Positions 55,972 through 64,000 of a DNA stretch of 64,000 nucleotides are shown here, in pieces. Made by a program: the position numbers and the translations under genes. A model generated the notes under the pieces. It was not told the origin of the DNA. It did not search any database and saw only the letters and a list, made by a program, of their open reading frames with translations. Positions within the stretch are counted from its first letter, which is position 1. Each line of letters begins with the position of its first letter. This DNA is from CBDFKJ01 sp965248805 (GTDB taxonomy: Bacteria; Pseudomonadota; Alphaproteobacteria; UBA6615), in assembly GCA_965248805.1 (NCBI GenBank), contig CBDFKJ010000005.1, positions 367,171 through 431,170 of the forward strand, read 5' to 3'.

Positions 55972-56453
55972 TGTCGAACCGCGTTCAGCTCGCCGACATT
56001 CGCGCCATGCCGGTGGGTGAGATCGCTGCCCTGACGGCCGAGCAGCTGGCGCTGCTGCAGGAGGACGCCGATGCAGCGCTCACGGCCGCCAGGACGCTCA
56101 AGGAATGGCTCGACGGCGCTATCGGCCTGCGTTTCGCGGAGAAGGCGCACACGGCACGGCACGACGCTGGCAAGGACACCGGCACGGTCCGGCTGGTCGA
56201 GGACGGCGTGGCCGTCATCGCCGACCTGCCGAAGCGCGTCGAGTGGGATCAGACCCGGCTCGCGGCATTGGTCGAGCGCATTCGCGCCGAGGGCGACGAT
56301 CCGGCCGAGTACGTCGATGTCGCCTTCAAGGTCCCCGAACGCAAATACGCCGCCTGGCCGGGCGCGATCCGGGCCGCCTTCGAGGGCGCGCGCACGGTCC
56401 GCACCGGCAAGCCCGTCTTCAAGCTGAGCCTGGCGAAGGAGGGCGCGTCATGA
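55971..56453 (+). CDS. Phage protein upstream of recombination ATPase
   Basis: 160 residues. MSNRVQLADIRAMPVGEIA begins a helical first half (ALLQEDADAALTAARTLKEW); the second half contains DLPKRVEWDQTRLAALVERI and FKVPERKYAAWPGAIRAAFE. Conserved next to Sak4-type ATPases in prophages; I cannot assign a function. Overlaps both neighbours. Confidence 0.72.
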   Translation: MSNRVQLADIRAMPVGEIAALTAEQLALLQEDADAALTAARTLKEWLDGAIGLRFAEKAHTARHDAGKDTGTVRLVEDGVAVIADLPKRVEWDQTRLAALVERIRAEGDDPAEYVDVAFKVPERKYAAWPGAIRAAFEGARTVRTGKPVFKLSLAKEGAS

Positions 56454-57346
56454 GTGGCCTTCCGATCATCTCGGCCGACGAGCGGCTCGCGGAGCGCCGC
56501 GGCATCAAGGGCGCCATCTTCGGGAAATCCGGGATCGGCAAGACGTCGCTTCTCTGGACGCTGGAGCCCGGTGTCACGCTCTTCTTCGACCTCGAGGCCG
56601 GCGATCTCGCCATCGAGGGCTGGAAGGGCGACACCATCCGCCCGCGCACCTGGTCCGACTGCCGCGACTTTGCGGTCTTCATCGGCGGGCCGAACCCGGC
56701 GCTCCGCGACGACCAGGTCTACAGCGGGGCGCATTACGAGGCGGTGGCCGAGCGTTTCGGCGACCCCGCCGCGCTCGATCGTTACGAGACCGTGTTCATC
56801 GATTCGATCACGGTCGCCGGCCGGCTCTGCTTCCAGTGGTGCAAGGGCCAGCCCCAGGCGTTCTCGGACCGCAACGGCAAGCCCGACATGCGCGGCGCCT
56901 ACGGTCTGCACGGCCAGGAGATGATCGCCTGGCTCACGCACCTGCAGCACACCAGAAACAAGAACGTCTGGTTCGTCGGCATCCTCGACGAGAAGCTCGA
57001 CGACTTCAATCGCCGGGTCTTCTCGCCGCAGATCGAGGGCTCGAAGACCGGCAACGAGCTGCCCGGCATCGTTGATGAAGTCATCGTCATGGCCGAGATC
57101 GGCCAGGCCGACGCCGATCCCTACCGGGGCTTCGTCTGCCGCACCCTCAACCCGTTCGGCTATCCCGCCAAGGACCGCAGCGGGCGTCTCGATGCGATCG
57201 AGGAACCGCATCTCGGCCGCCTCATGACCAAGATCGGTGGCCCTGTCAGACCGGCGAGCGAGAGGCTGGAGTTTGGCCGCACCGCCTCATCGCCCGCCGA
57301 TACCCTCGTCACGCAGGGAGACGATCAAGGAGCAGCCCAACCATGA
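56450..57346 (+). CDS. Sak4-type phage recombination ATPase (AAA_24)
   Basis: 298 residues, RecA-fold ATPase used in single-strand annealing or strand exchange by phages. Walker A AIFGKSGIGKTSLLWTL near residue 25, Walker B ETVFIDSITVAG near 115, plus the FSDRNGKPDMRGAYG motif. Downstream gene probably encodes its ssDNA-binding partner. ATGA overlaps at both ends. Confidence 0.86.
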   Translation: MSGLPIISADERLAERRGIKGAIFGKSGIGKTSLLWTLEPGVTLFFDLEAGDLAIEGWKGDTIRPRTWSDCRDFAVFIGGPNPALRDDQVYSGAHYEAVAERFGDPAALDRYETVFIDSITVAGRLCFQWCKGQPQAFSDRNGKPDMRGAYGLHGQEMIAWLTHLQHTRNKNVWFVGILDEKLDDFNRRVFSPQIEGSKTGNELPGIVDEVIVMAEIGQADADPYRGFVCRTLNPFGYPAKDRSGRLDAIEEPHLGRLMTKIGGPVRPASERLEFGRTASSPADTLVTQGDDQGAAQP

Positions 57347-57960
57347 CTGGAGCCTGGAACGACTTCAACGATGCGGAAGAGCAACGGTCCTACGACATCA
57401 TTCCCAAGGGCACCATCGCGCCCGTCCGCATGACCATCAAGCCCGGCGGCTACGACGATCCCTCGCAAGGTTGGACCGGTGGCTACGCCACCCGCAACGC
57501 AACGACGGGCTCGGTCTATGTCAACGCCGAGTTCGCGCTCCTCGAGGGCCCGCATGCGCGCCGACGCGCATGGAGCCTGATCGGCCTCTCGAGCCCCAAG
57601 GGTCCCGAGTGGGGAAACATGGGCCGCTCGTTCGTGCGCGGCATTCTCAACTCGGCGCGCGGGCTGTCCGACAAAGACACTTCGCCGCAGGCGCAGACCG
57701 CACGGCGCATTAGCGGGTTTGCCGATCTGGACGGCATCGAGTTCCTGGCCAAAATCGACGTCGGCAAGGATCAGAACGGCGATCCCAAGAACGAGATCCG
57801 CTTTGCGGTGACGCACAACCACAGGGATTGGGAGGCATACCAGCAAGCCGGCGGCCAGTGGTGTCCGGGCGCGCCGGCCGCGTCAGCCACCCAGGCATCA
57901 GCAACACAACCAGCGGCGCCCCGGCCGGCCAACCCGAACCGTCCCGCCTGGGCGCAGTAG
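57343..57960 (+). CDS. Putative phage ssDNA-binding protein
   Basis: 205 residues. MTGAWNDFNDAEEQRSYDII and PKGTIAPVRMTIKPGG introduce a beta-rich domain; the tail is disordered and Ala/Pro/Gln-rich and ends NPNRPAWAQ, comparable with the acidic/flexible tails of SSB-like proteins. Assigned from context (next to Sak4) and shape, not from a known motif. Confidence 0.6.
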   Translation: MTGAWNDFNDAEEQRSYDIIPKGTIAPVRMTIKPGGYDDPSQGWTGGYATRNATTGSVYVNAEFALLEGPHARRRAWSLIGLSSPKGPEWGNMGRSFVRGILNSARGLSDKDTSPQAQTARRISGFADLDGIEFLAKIDVGKDQNGDPKNEIRFAVTHNHRDWEAYQQAGGQWCPGAPAASATQASATQPAAPRPANPNRPAWAQ

Positions 57961-57968
57961 GCAGCCCG

Positions 57969-59660
57969 GTGCTGCTTCGCCCCCGCCAGAAGACGTTTGT
58001 CGAGCGCAGTCTTCGCGCGCTCGAGGAGCACGGCAATACGATTGGGGTGGCTCCAACTGGATCAGGCAAGACTTTGATGCTCTCGGGCGTGGTCGGCCGG
58101 CTGCTGGCGGACAACGACGCCAAGGCCTGCGTGCTTGCCCACCGCGACGAACTGACAGCACAGAACGTCCTCAAGTTCGCCAGGGTCAACCCGGACCTCA
58201 GCACCTCGATTATCAACGCCAAGACCAAGTCTTGGCGTGGCCGCACCACCTTCGCCATGGTCCCGACGCTCGCGCGCGGGAACAACCTCAAGGCCATGCC
58301 GGCGCTCGACCTGGTGGTCATCGACGAGGCACATCACGCCGCCGCCGACAGCTACCGGCGGATTATCGATCGGGCCCGCAAGCGCAACCCCGACGTCCGC
58401 GTTTTCGGGGTCACTGCGACGCCCAATCGCGGTGACCGGAAGGGTCTGCGGCCGGTGTTCTCCAACGTCGCCGACCAAATCATGATGGGCGAGCTGATCG
58501 GCTCGGGTCATCTGGTGCGGCCGCACACCTTCGTCATCGATGTCGGCGCCCAGGAGGCGCTCAGGAAGGTCCGCCGGACCGTCGACGATTTCGACATGAA
58601 GGCGGTCGACGCCATCATGAACACGGCGCCGATCACCGAAGCGGTGATCAAGCACTGGCGTCAAAAAGCATCTGACCGCCAGACCGTGATTTTCTGTTCG
58701 ACCGTCGATCACGCGCGCAACGTGTGCGAGGCATTCGTCGCTGCGGGCATCGATGCCGGCATGGTCTGGGGTGAGATGCCCGAGAGCGAGCGGCGGGACG
58801 TTCTCGCCGCCTACCGGCGCGCTGACATCCAGGTGGTGGTCAACGTCGCGGTGCTGACCGAGGGCTGGGACCATCCGCCGACGAGCTGCGTCGTGCTGCT
58901 GCGGCCGTCTTCCTACAAGTCGACCATGATCCAGATGGTCGGCCGCGGCCTGCGCACCATCGATCCCGCCGAGTTCCCCGGCGTTATCAAGACCGACTGC
59001 ATCGTGCTCGACTTCGGCATCTCCAGCCTCATGCACGGCACGCTCGAACAGGACATCGATCTCGACGGGCACGAGGCCGATGGCGAGGCGCCGATGAAGG
59101 ACTGCCCGGAGTGCGGCGCCATCGTGCCGCTGGCGGTCCTGGAATGTCCGATCTGCGGCTACCAGTGGCCGTGGGAAGGCGAGGCCGCCGACGGCGGCAC
59201 GGACCGCCTCCCGCTCGATGACTTCATGATGTCGGAGATCGATCTCCTGAAGCGGTCGAGCTTCCGCTGGGCAGATCTGTTCGGCGACGACGCGGCGCTC
59301 ATCGCCAACGGTTTTCATGCCTGGGGCGGGATTTTCTTTCTCGAAGGACGCTGGCATGCATTGGGCGGCGCCAAGCAACAGCAGCCGCGTCTGCTGAGCG
59401 TCGGCGAGCGCGCGGTCTGTCTGGCCGCGGCCGACGACTGGCTCAACGACAACGAGACCGACGAGAGCGCGCACAAGAGCCGGAGCTGGCTGAACCAGCC
59501 GGCGACCGAAAAGCAGATGCGCTACCTCCCGCCGCAATGCCGCCACGACTACGGCATGAGCCGATATCAGGCCTCGGCGCTGCTCACCTTCACCTTCAAC
59601 AAGCGAGCGATCCGTCGGCTGGTCATGAACGCGGCGGGCGAGCAGCGGAGGGCAGCATGA
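57969..59660 (+). CDS. Phage DEAD/DEAH-box helicase (superfamily 2)
   Basis: 563 residues from GTG 57969; the frame is open to 57828 but that overlaps the previous gene. Motif I APTGSGKTLMLS, motif II VVIDEAHHAAADSY, motif III FGVTATPNR, motif V AVLTEGWDHPPTS, motif VI QMVGRGLRT. A zinc ribbon follows (CPECGAIVPLAVLECPICGY), then a C-terminal domain. Replication or recombination helicase. Confidence 0.9.
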   Translation: MLLRPRQKTFVERSLRALEEHGNTIGVAPTGSGKTLMLSGVVGRLLADNDAKACVLAHRDELTAQNVLKFARVNPDLSTSIINAKTKSWRGRTTFAMVPTLARGNNLKAMPALDLVVIDEAHHAAADSYRRIIDRARKRNPDVRVFGVTATPNRGDRKGLRPVFSNVADQIMMGELIGSGHLVRPHTFVIDVGAQEALRKVRRTVDDFDMKAVDAIMNTAPITEAVIKHWRQKASDRQTVIFCSTVDHARNVCEAFVAAGIDAGMVWGEMPESERRDVLAAYRRADIQVVVNVAVLTEGWDHPPTSCVVLLRPSSYKSTMIQMVGRGLRTIDPAEFPGVIKTDCIVLDFGISSLMHGTLEQDIDLDGHEADGEAPMKDCPECGAIVPLAVLECPICGYQWPWEGEAADGGTDRLPLDDFMMSEIDLLKRSSFRWADLFGDDAALIANGFHAWGGIFFLEGRWHALGGAKQQQPRLLSVGERAVCLAAADDWLNDNETDESAHKSRSWLNQPATEKQMRYLPPQCRHDYGMSRYQASALLTFTFNKRAIRRLVMNAAGEQRRAA

Positions 59661-59798
59661 CGATGCGGTACTCACGAATGAGATGCGATGGCTGTCGACG
59701 ACCAGCCGATCTACGCGGCGATGTCGGCGTTCTTTGGAAAGTCCTTGGTGGAGAAGCGCAGCCAGTGACGCACCTGTCTGGCGTCCGCCGCGCCAGAG

Positions 59799-59930
59799 AT
59801 GCTGGAAGCGCTGCAGGTTTGCGCCGCAGAACTTGCCGAGATCGCCAATTTCGCGCCGCAGACCAGCGACCCACATTTCGCGCTCAACGTAGCCCGCGCC
59901 GCCATCGCCAAGGCGGAGGGTTCGTCGTGA
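59799..59930 (+). CDS. Small phage protein fragment
   Basis: 43 residues beginning MLEALQVCAAELAEIAN, related to the ANACLIAAAPEMLEAL family seen at 49363. The in-frame sequence upstream (from 59688: DDQPIYAAMSAFFGKSLVEK) ends in TGA at 59766-59768, so the gene may be split by a nonsense codon or be two genes. Confidence 0.4.
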   Translation: MLEALQVCAAELAEIANFAPQTSDPHFALNVARAAIAKAEGSS

Positions 59931-60145
59931 TCCGCCGCCTGGTCATGGGCGCGGGGGGTGAAGAGGGCGAGGTCGTCTCCGAGCCGCGCCTCGAGCCATC
60001 GACGGCACCAGTGCCGAGGCCGGGATCTTCAAAAAGATGGGCGTCCGCGCGGGCGTGGGCGAAGGCGACGCACGACCGATCATTCCGCATCGAGGCCGCG
60101 ACGCCGCTGTTCGGGAAGGCGCACGCCGTGGAGGGGGCCGCGTGA
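59927..60145 (+). CDS. Small phage protein, uncertain
   Basis: 72 residues from a GTG overlapping the previous stop (GTGA); its own stop overlaps the start of the radical SAM gene. Low-complexity and basic. The frame is open back to 59657. Confidence 0.35.
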   Translation: MIRRLVMGAGGEEGEVVSEPRLEPSTAPVPRPGSSKRWASARAWAKATHDRSFRIEAATPLFGKAHAVEGAA

Positions 60146-61053
60146 TGTTCACGACTGGTGCATGGTCAAACGGCTACGCCGAGTGGACGGAAGGGCGCAC
60201 GGCCTATCTTTCGATTGCGTTCACATGGCAACTGGACCGGGCGTTTTCGCGTGCTGTCTGGCTGCGAGCCGAAGGCTACAGGGTCCGCGCGGGTGGGCCA
60301 GGGCTGTTCACGCGCCGGCATTACCTCGAAGACGTCGCCGAGATCGGCGGCGAGGTGCCCGACGCAGTGTCGCGGCACAATCCGATGGCTACCATCGCGA
60401 GCCGCGGCTGTCCGGTCGGGTGCTGGTTCTGCATCGTCCCGAAGATGGAAGGCAAGGGGTTCACGCTGATACCCGACTTCCCGGTGCGCCCGGTCCTCTG
60501 CGACAACAACCTTTCCGCCCTGCCCGCCGACTACCAGGACCATATCGTCTCTCGCTATGTCGCCGAGGGCGTTCCCCTACTCGACGCCAACAGCGGCTTC
60601 GAGCCATCGACGTTCGACGAGGCGGTGTTCCAAAGGTGGAAGAAGATCAACAAGGGGCCGTGGCGGTTCGCCTACGACGACGAGGGCGACGGCCCACACG
60701 TCGAGCGCGTGATGAAGATGCTTTCCGACGTGAGCACGAAGCGCAAGCGCGTGTACGTCCTCATTGGCAACGAGCCTTTCGAGAGTTGCATGGAGCGCGT
60801 TCTGCGCGTGATCGCGTGGGGTGGCGAGCCGCACGTCCAGCCTTACGTGAAACTCAATGCTCTCGCGAAGCGCCCGCACGTTCGTTTCGATTGGAGTGAA
60901 AAGCGTCTCACGGACTTGGCGCGTTGGGCGAATCGCTACCTCTGGAAATATTGTGCCTTCGACGAGTACGTCTCGGGCATCAGAACCTCGCGCGCCGTTC
61001 CTGCCGGCACGTTGTTCGAGGAGCCCGCGTCGGTGCCGAGGCAGGTGGCATGA
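60145..61053 (+). CDS. Phage-encoded radical SAM protein of unknown function
   Basis: 302 residues from ATG 60145 (good GGAGGGGG upstream). The radical SAM cluster motif is RGCPVGCWFCIVPKMEG (Cys-x3-Cys-x2-Cys, residues about 88-95). The N-terminal 80 residues (TAYLSIAFTWQLDRAF, VWLRAEGYRVRAGGPG) resemble the layout of a B12-binding-like Rossmann domain but lack an evident cobalamin His motif. Later segments SRYVAEGVPLLDANSGFEPS and KRKRVYVLIGNEPFES are TIM-barrel-like. Its place among replication genes suggests action on nucleic acid or nucleotides. Confidence 0.82.
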   Translation: MFTTGAWSNGYAEWTEGRTAYLSIAFTWQLDRAFSRAVWLRAEGYRVRAGGPGLFTRRHYLEDVAEIGGEVPDAVSRHNPMATIASRGCPVGCWFCIVPKMEGKGFTLIPDFPVRPVLCDNNLSALPADYQDHIVSRYVAEGVPLLDANSGFEPSTFDEAVFQRWKKINKGPWRFAYDDEGDGPHVERVMKMLSDVSTKRKRVYVLIGNEPFESCMERVLRVIAWGGEPHVQPYVKLNALAKRPHVRFDWSEKRLTDLARWANRYLWKYCAFDEYVSGIRTSRAVPAGTLFEEPASVPRQVA

Positions 61054-61388
61054 AGCGCCGCCTGAGCGAACAAGTCTACGCCATCAGTGACGACGTGCTA
61101 TTCGGTGCCGGCAAGATCGCTGAGTTCCTCTTCGGCGACGTGAAGCATCGACGCAAGGTCTATTACCTGACCAACGCAGCGAAGAACGGCATACCGCATT
61201 TCAAGATCGGTCAGACGACCTGCGCCAGCAAAAGCGCACTTTTGCGCTGGATTACCGAACAAGAGGAACAGAACCGCCGGCGGTCGTATCCCGGCCGGGC
61301 CGACTCAAAGACTCGGTCCATCGCCGGGATCATCCTGCGAGACGTGATGGACAGGATATTCCGCGCCGTCCGGGGCGGGAAGCAATGA
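61050..61388 (+). CDS. Excisionase/MerR-like helix-turn-helix protein
   Basis: 112 residues. SDDVLFGAGKIAEFLFGDVK then HRRKVYYLTNAAKNGIPHFK and IGQTTCASKSALLRWITEQE fit the DNA-binding HTH_17 type used by phage excisionases and regulators. The ATGA overlap with the radical SAM gene suggests co-expression. Confidence 0.78.
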   Translation: MKRRLSEQVYAISDDVLFGAGKIAEFLFGDVKHRRKVYYLTNAAKNGIPHFKIGQTTCASKSALLRWITEQEEQNRRRSYPGRADSKTRSIAGIILRDVMDRIFRAVRGGKQ

Positions 61389-61391
61389 GCG

Positions 61392-61799
61392 ATGCCCGAA
61401 CCCAACGACCTCATCGATCCTCGGCGCCGCCGGCTGTATTCCCGCGAGCCGTTCTGCGTCGTCTGCCGGCGGCCGCCGCGCGGCTTCGGCTGGTTCGATA
61501 CGTCAGGATTCCGGCCCCCGCGTCAGCCGGTGAAATTCTGCTCGATGGTCTGCCAGGAGCACTGGACCCGCCGCGCGCACCGGAGCACCGCCGTGATTGA
61601 TCTCACCGAACAGGAGCAGGCCGCGATCCGCGCCGCCATGAAGCCGGTCGCCGAGATCATGGAAGAGATCGGCTGGCCGACGCGACTCGCGGAACTCACC
61701 GAGGCCCACGTGCTGGCCCTGATCGAGGTCGCCGTCGGCGGCTTTCAGGACGCCATGCACGCCACCGCCGCGGCCGACGACACGGAAGTCCCGTTCTGA
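61392..61799 (+). CDS. DUF6511 zinc-finger phage protein
   Basis: 135 residues. CVVCRRPPRGFGWFD and FCSMVCQEHWTRRAH give a Cys4 zinc finger; the second half ICLTEQEQ-like helix reads DLTEQEQAAIRAAMKPVAEI and LALIEVAVGGFQDAM. Typical DUF6511 order. Function unknown; found beside phage nuclease genes. Stop overlaps the next start. Confidence 0.8.
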   Translation: MPEPNDLIDPRRRRLYSREPFCVVCRRPPRGFGWFDTSGFRPPRQPVKFCSMVCQEHWTRRAHRSTAVIDLTEQEQAAIRAAMKPVAEIMEEIGWPTRLAELTEAHVLALIEVAVGGFQDAMHATAAADDTEVPF

Positions 61800-62566
61800 T
61801 GCTGGACTTCAATCATTCAGCCAAATTCGCCGAGCAGGTGAACACTCTGATCGACGAGGCTCTGGTGGCCGGGAACGCGGCGCTGCCACCTCGCGACTAT
61901 CTCGGCGGCTCGCGTCTCGGCGTTTCTTGTGAGCGAGCCCTTCAGTACGAGTACGCCCAGGCGCCCAAGGACGACGGCGCCGATTTCGACGGTAAGACGC
62001 TGCGCATCTTCGCCGCCGGCCATGTGTTCGAGGATCTGGCCATTAGCTGGCTGCGCGCCGCCGGGTTCGATCTCTACACCACCCGCGGCAACCGGCCGGA
62101 CGGCGGCCAGTTCGGCTTCTTGGTCGCCGGCGGGCGCATCCGCGGCCATGTGGACGGGATCATCAACGCAGGTCCCGAAGGCCTGCTGCCGGGCTGTCCA
62201 GCGCTCTGGGAGTGCAAGTCCCTCAACGCGAAGTCGTGGAAGGACACGGTAAAGCGCGGGCTTGCCGTCTCCAAGCCGGTCTACGCCGCTCAGATCGCGG
62301 TCTATCAGGCCTACATGGAAGCGAGCGTGCTGGGCATCTCGGCCAACCCGGCGCTGTTCACCGCGATCAACAAGGACACCGCCGAGCTTCATCACGAGCT
62401 GGTGCCGTTCGACGGCGCGCTGGCCCAGGCGGCAAGCGACAAGGCGGTGCGCATCATCAACGCGACCGAGGCCGGCGAACTGCTGCCGCGCATCGCGCAG
62501 TCCGCCGACTTCCACGAATGCCGGTTCTGCGCCTGGGCGGACCGCTGCTGGAGGGCCGAGCCGTGA
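61799..62566 (+). CDS. PD-(D/E)XK nuclease, Cas4-like with Cys cluster
   Basis: 255 residues. Nuclease core: GHVDGIINAG (Asp) and ALWECKSLNAKSW (ExK), after a helix with GHVFEDLAISWLRAAGF. The cysteines in GVSCERAL and HECRFCAWADRCW have the AddB/Cas4 arrangement that holds a [4Fe-4S] cluster. Probable 5'-3' recombination exonuclease working with the Sak4 ATPase. Confidence 0.85.
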   Translation: MLDFNHSAKFAEQVNTLIDEALVAGNAALPPRDYLGGSRLGVSCERALQYEYAQAPKDDGADFDGKTLRIFAAGHVFEDLAISWLRAAGFDLYTTRGNRPDGGQFGFLVAGGRIRGHVDGIINAGPEGLLPGCPALWECKSLNAKSWKDTVKRGLAVSKPVYAAQIAVYQAYMEASVLGISANPALFTAINKDTAELHHELVPFDGALAQAASDKAVRIINATEAGELLPRIAQSADFHECRFCAWADRCWRAEP

Positions 62567-62585
62567 GCGCGCTGGAGGGTGAGCG

Positions 62586-63185
62586 GTGACTGAAGCCTAT
62601 CCCCTGCACTGGCCCGAAGGGTGGCCGCGCACGCTCGAGCGTAAGCGGCTGTGGTCTCTGCCCGGAGGTCGCGGTGCGACACCGGAATGGGACGCCGGGC
62701 TTGATCGTCTGACCGGCGAGCTGCGTCGCCTGGGCGCCGTTAACATCGTCGTCTCCACCAATCAGCCATTGCGCCGCGACGGACTGCCTTACCTAGCCAC
62801 GCGAAGGATCGAAGATCCCGGCGCGGCCGTTTTTTTCATGTTTGATCGCCGACAGATGGCGATGGCGCAGGATCGCTACGAACTGCTCGCCGACAACATC
62901 AGATCCCTGGCTCTGGCGATCGAGGGCATGCGGCAGATGCAGCGCCACGGCGGCGGTCACATGATGGAGAGGGCGTTTGCGGGCTTTGCGGCGCTGCCGC
63001 CGCCAAGCGCCACCAACGGCCGACCCTGGACCGAAGTGCTCGGCCTGTCAGCCACAGCATCACGGGACGAAATCGAGAAAGCCTATCGGCGCCGCGCGAA
63101 AACCGCGCACCCCGACCACGGCGGCTCGACCGAGGCCATGGCCACCCTCAACGTCGCCTACGATGAGGCACGCGCGAGGCAATGA
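62586..63185 (+). CDS. Phage J-domain protein
   Basis: 199 residues from GTG 62586. The C-terminal 60 residues form a J domain (TEVLGLSATASRDEIEKAYR and KTAHPDHGGSTEAMATLN) with the essential HPD. The N-terminal part carries PGAAVFFMFDRRQMAMAQDR. It would recruit host DnaK, perhaps to remodel the replication complex next door. Confidence 0.88.
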   Translation: MTEAYPLHWPEGWPRTLERKRLWSLPGGRGATPEWDAGLDRLTGELRRLGAVNIVVSTNQPLRRDGLPYLATRRIEDPGAAVFFMFDRRQMAMAQDRYELLADNIRSLALAIEGMRQMQRHGGGHMMERAFAGFAALPPPSATNGRPWTEVLGLSATASRDEIEKAYRRRAKTAHPDHGGSTEAMATLNVAYDEARARQ

Positions 63186-63201
63186 ACAACAGGGTGCCGG
63201 C

Positions 63202-63410
63202 ATGACACACACCTGCCATTGGCCGGGCTGCAGCCGCGCAGTGCCGCCGCGCGTGTGGGGCTGCCGCGAGCACTGGTTCCGGCTCCCCCGGTGCCTGCGG
63301 AACCGCATCTGGTCGGCCTATAGGCCGACCAGGAGACCGACAAGAAACCGAGCGCGGAATACGTGCAAGCCGCCCGCGCTGTCCAGCAGTGGATTGGAGC
63401 ACACCGATGA
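63202..63410 (+). pseudogene. Small Cys/His phage protein, frameshift
   Basis: MTHTCHWPGCSRAVPPRVWG and CREHWFRLPRCLRNRIWSAY form a Cys/His zinc motif. Near 63327 the frame should continue DQETDKKPSAEYVQAARAV to TGA at 63408, but one G is missing. The expected length is about 70 residues. The stop overlaps the next start. Confidence 0.75.
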
Positions 63411-64000
63411 CCGACGACGTGAAGAACAACGACGACGTAGTCGACCTGAACCGCTGGCGCGATTTCAACGACGCCGAGCCCCAGCGTCTTGACGGCGCCT
63501 GGCCCGCTCATGAGGTTGAGAGTGCCGACGAGATCAAGTCGCGCATGCTCGTCAACATCCGCGGCGTGCTTTCATATCTGCTGCCGGGCGGCGTCTTCCA
63601 GCGCGGCAAGTTCCTGGTCGGTGACATCCACGGCAACCGGGGCGACAGCCTCAATGTCGAGATCGAGGGCCGCAAGGCCGGCATGTGGCACGACTTCGCG
63701 ACCGGCGAGGGCGGCGACATCATCGGGCTGTGGGCGGCGGCGACCGGCCGCGACATTCGGGTCGATTTTCAGACCGTCATCCTCGACATCCTCGCCTGGC
63801 TCGAGGGCCGTACCCGGACCCTGCAAGAAGACCGGGTCGGTAAGCCTCGAAGAAAGAAGCCGCCGGTCGACGAGCTCGGCCCAATCACCACCAAGTGGGA
63901 CTATCTCGATGACGACGGCCGGTTGATTGCCGTCGTCTATCGCTATGATCCGCCCGGCGGCAAGCAGTTCCGGCCCTGGGACGTGCGGGCGCGTAAAGCG
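63407..64000 (+). CDS. Phage primase-like protein, N-terminal part
   Basis: Runs off the right edge after 198 residues. GDSLNVEIEGRKAGMWHDF followed by ATGEGGDIIGLWAAATG is the conserved linker of phage primases with CHC2/toprim architecture, and WDYLDDDGRLIAVVYRYDP is a typical downstream element. Expected to synthesise primers for phage replication with the upstream helicase. Confidence 0.75.
   Translation, partial: MTDDVKNNDDVVDLNRWRDFNDAEPQRLDGAWPAHEVESADEIKSRMLVNIRGVLSYLLPGGVFQRGKFLVGDIHGNRGDSLNVEIEGRKAGMWHDFATGEGGDIIGLWAAATGRDIRVDFQTVILDILAWLEGRTRTLQEDRVGKPRRKKPPVDELGPITTKWDYLDDDGRLIAVVYRYDPPGGKQFRPWDVRARKA

Larger units (their letters stand above)
46024..64000. mobile_element. Prophage-like integrative element, left part
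   Basis: Begins directly at the tRNA 3' end with a tyrosine integrase facing the tRNA. Contents are phage-typical: S24 repressor, YdaS/Cro, CII-like regulator, recombination ATPase, helicase, nuclease, primase. No structural genes lie in the window; they and attR should lie to the right. Genes overlap extensively (ATGA, TGATG). Confidence 0.88.

Overview
The window is GC-rich and gene-dense. Its gene families and operon orders (serC-serA, MaoC, DUF1127, Ada-type MGMT, dnaG-rpoD, GapR-like DUF2312, EttA-type ABC-F) point to an alphaproteobacterium, probably Rhodospirillales-like. This is inferred from protein content alone; no 16S gene is present.

Layout. 1-16 kb: a broken OmpA-family gene, a periplasmic hypothetical, and a serC-serA-VCBS operon split by an IS630 remnant. 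Then an SLC13/RCK permease displaced from its promoter by an IS1182-type element, a MaoC dehydratase, an AraC-MGMT fusion, a DUF1127 protein, an OmpR/histidine-kinase pair, a Do-type protease with a 3' frameshift, and an EttA-like ABC-F protein whose first ATP site is degenerate. 16.5-20.7 kb: a Tat-exported, PaoABC-like molybdenum hydroxylase operon (FeS - Moco - FAD) ending in a strong terminator. 20.8-35.2 kb: glnS, a multiply frameshifted AsmA gene, a CmcJ/NvfI-like oxidoreductase, a frameshifted subtilase-PKD gene, a SIS isomerase, a DUF2125 protein and a TNase-like protein. 35.2-40.8 kb: an IS-rich patch with one IS5 and two inverted IS1182-type copies that trap remnants of an aspartoacylase, a flavoprotein-ferredoxin reductase and a Rieske protein. 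40.8-45.9 kb: EVE protein, dnaG, rpoD and a secreted hypothetical.

From 45.9 kb to the right edge lies an integrated prophage or phage-derived element. It sits in the 3' end of a CAU-anticodon tRNA gene, and its right end is outside the window. A minus-strand operon (small phage genes, MazG-like, Panacea antitoxin, small membrane protein, integrase) and a plus-strand cro/early operon share the same promoter-operator sequence, so the S24-type CI repressor encoded between them probably controls both. A sulfotransferase gene flanked by IS debris interrupts the element. The rightward module is a replication/recombination cassette: CII-like regulator, GapR-like protein, Sak4-type ATPase, probable ssDNA-binding protein, DEAD/DEAH helicase, radical SAM enzyme, excisionase-like HTH, DUF6511, Cas4-like nuclease, J-domain protein and a primase-like protein. 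Most of these genes overlap by 1-4 bases.

Two features stand out. First, IS expansion and frameshifts fall on dispensable genes (AsmA, VCBS, subtilase, OmpA, reductase) while about 23 kb of housekeeping genes stay open, which suggests real erosion, perhaps of a host-restricted lineage. Several indels lie in short homopolymers, so assembly error must be excluded. Second, the window holds several unusual systems: the degenerate EttA paralogue, a possible Panacea antitoxin/membrane-toxin pair, and a phage-borne radical SAM enzyme of unknown function.
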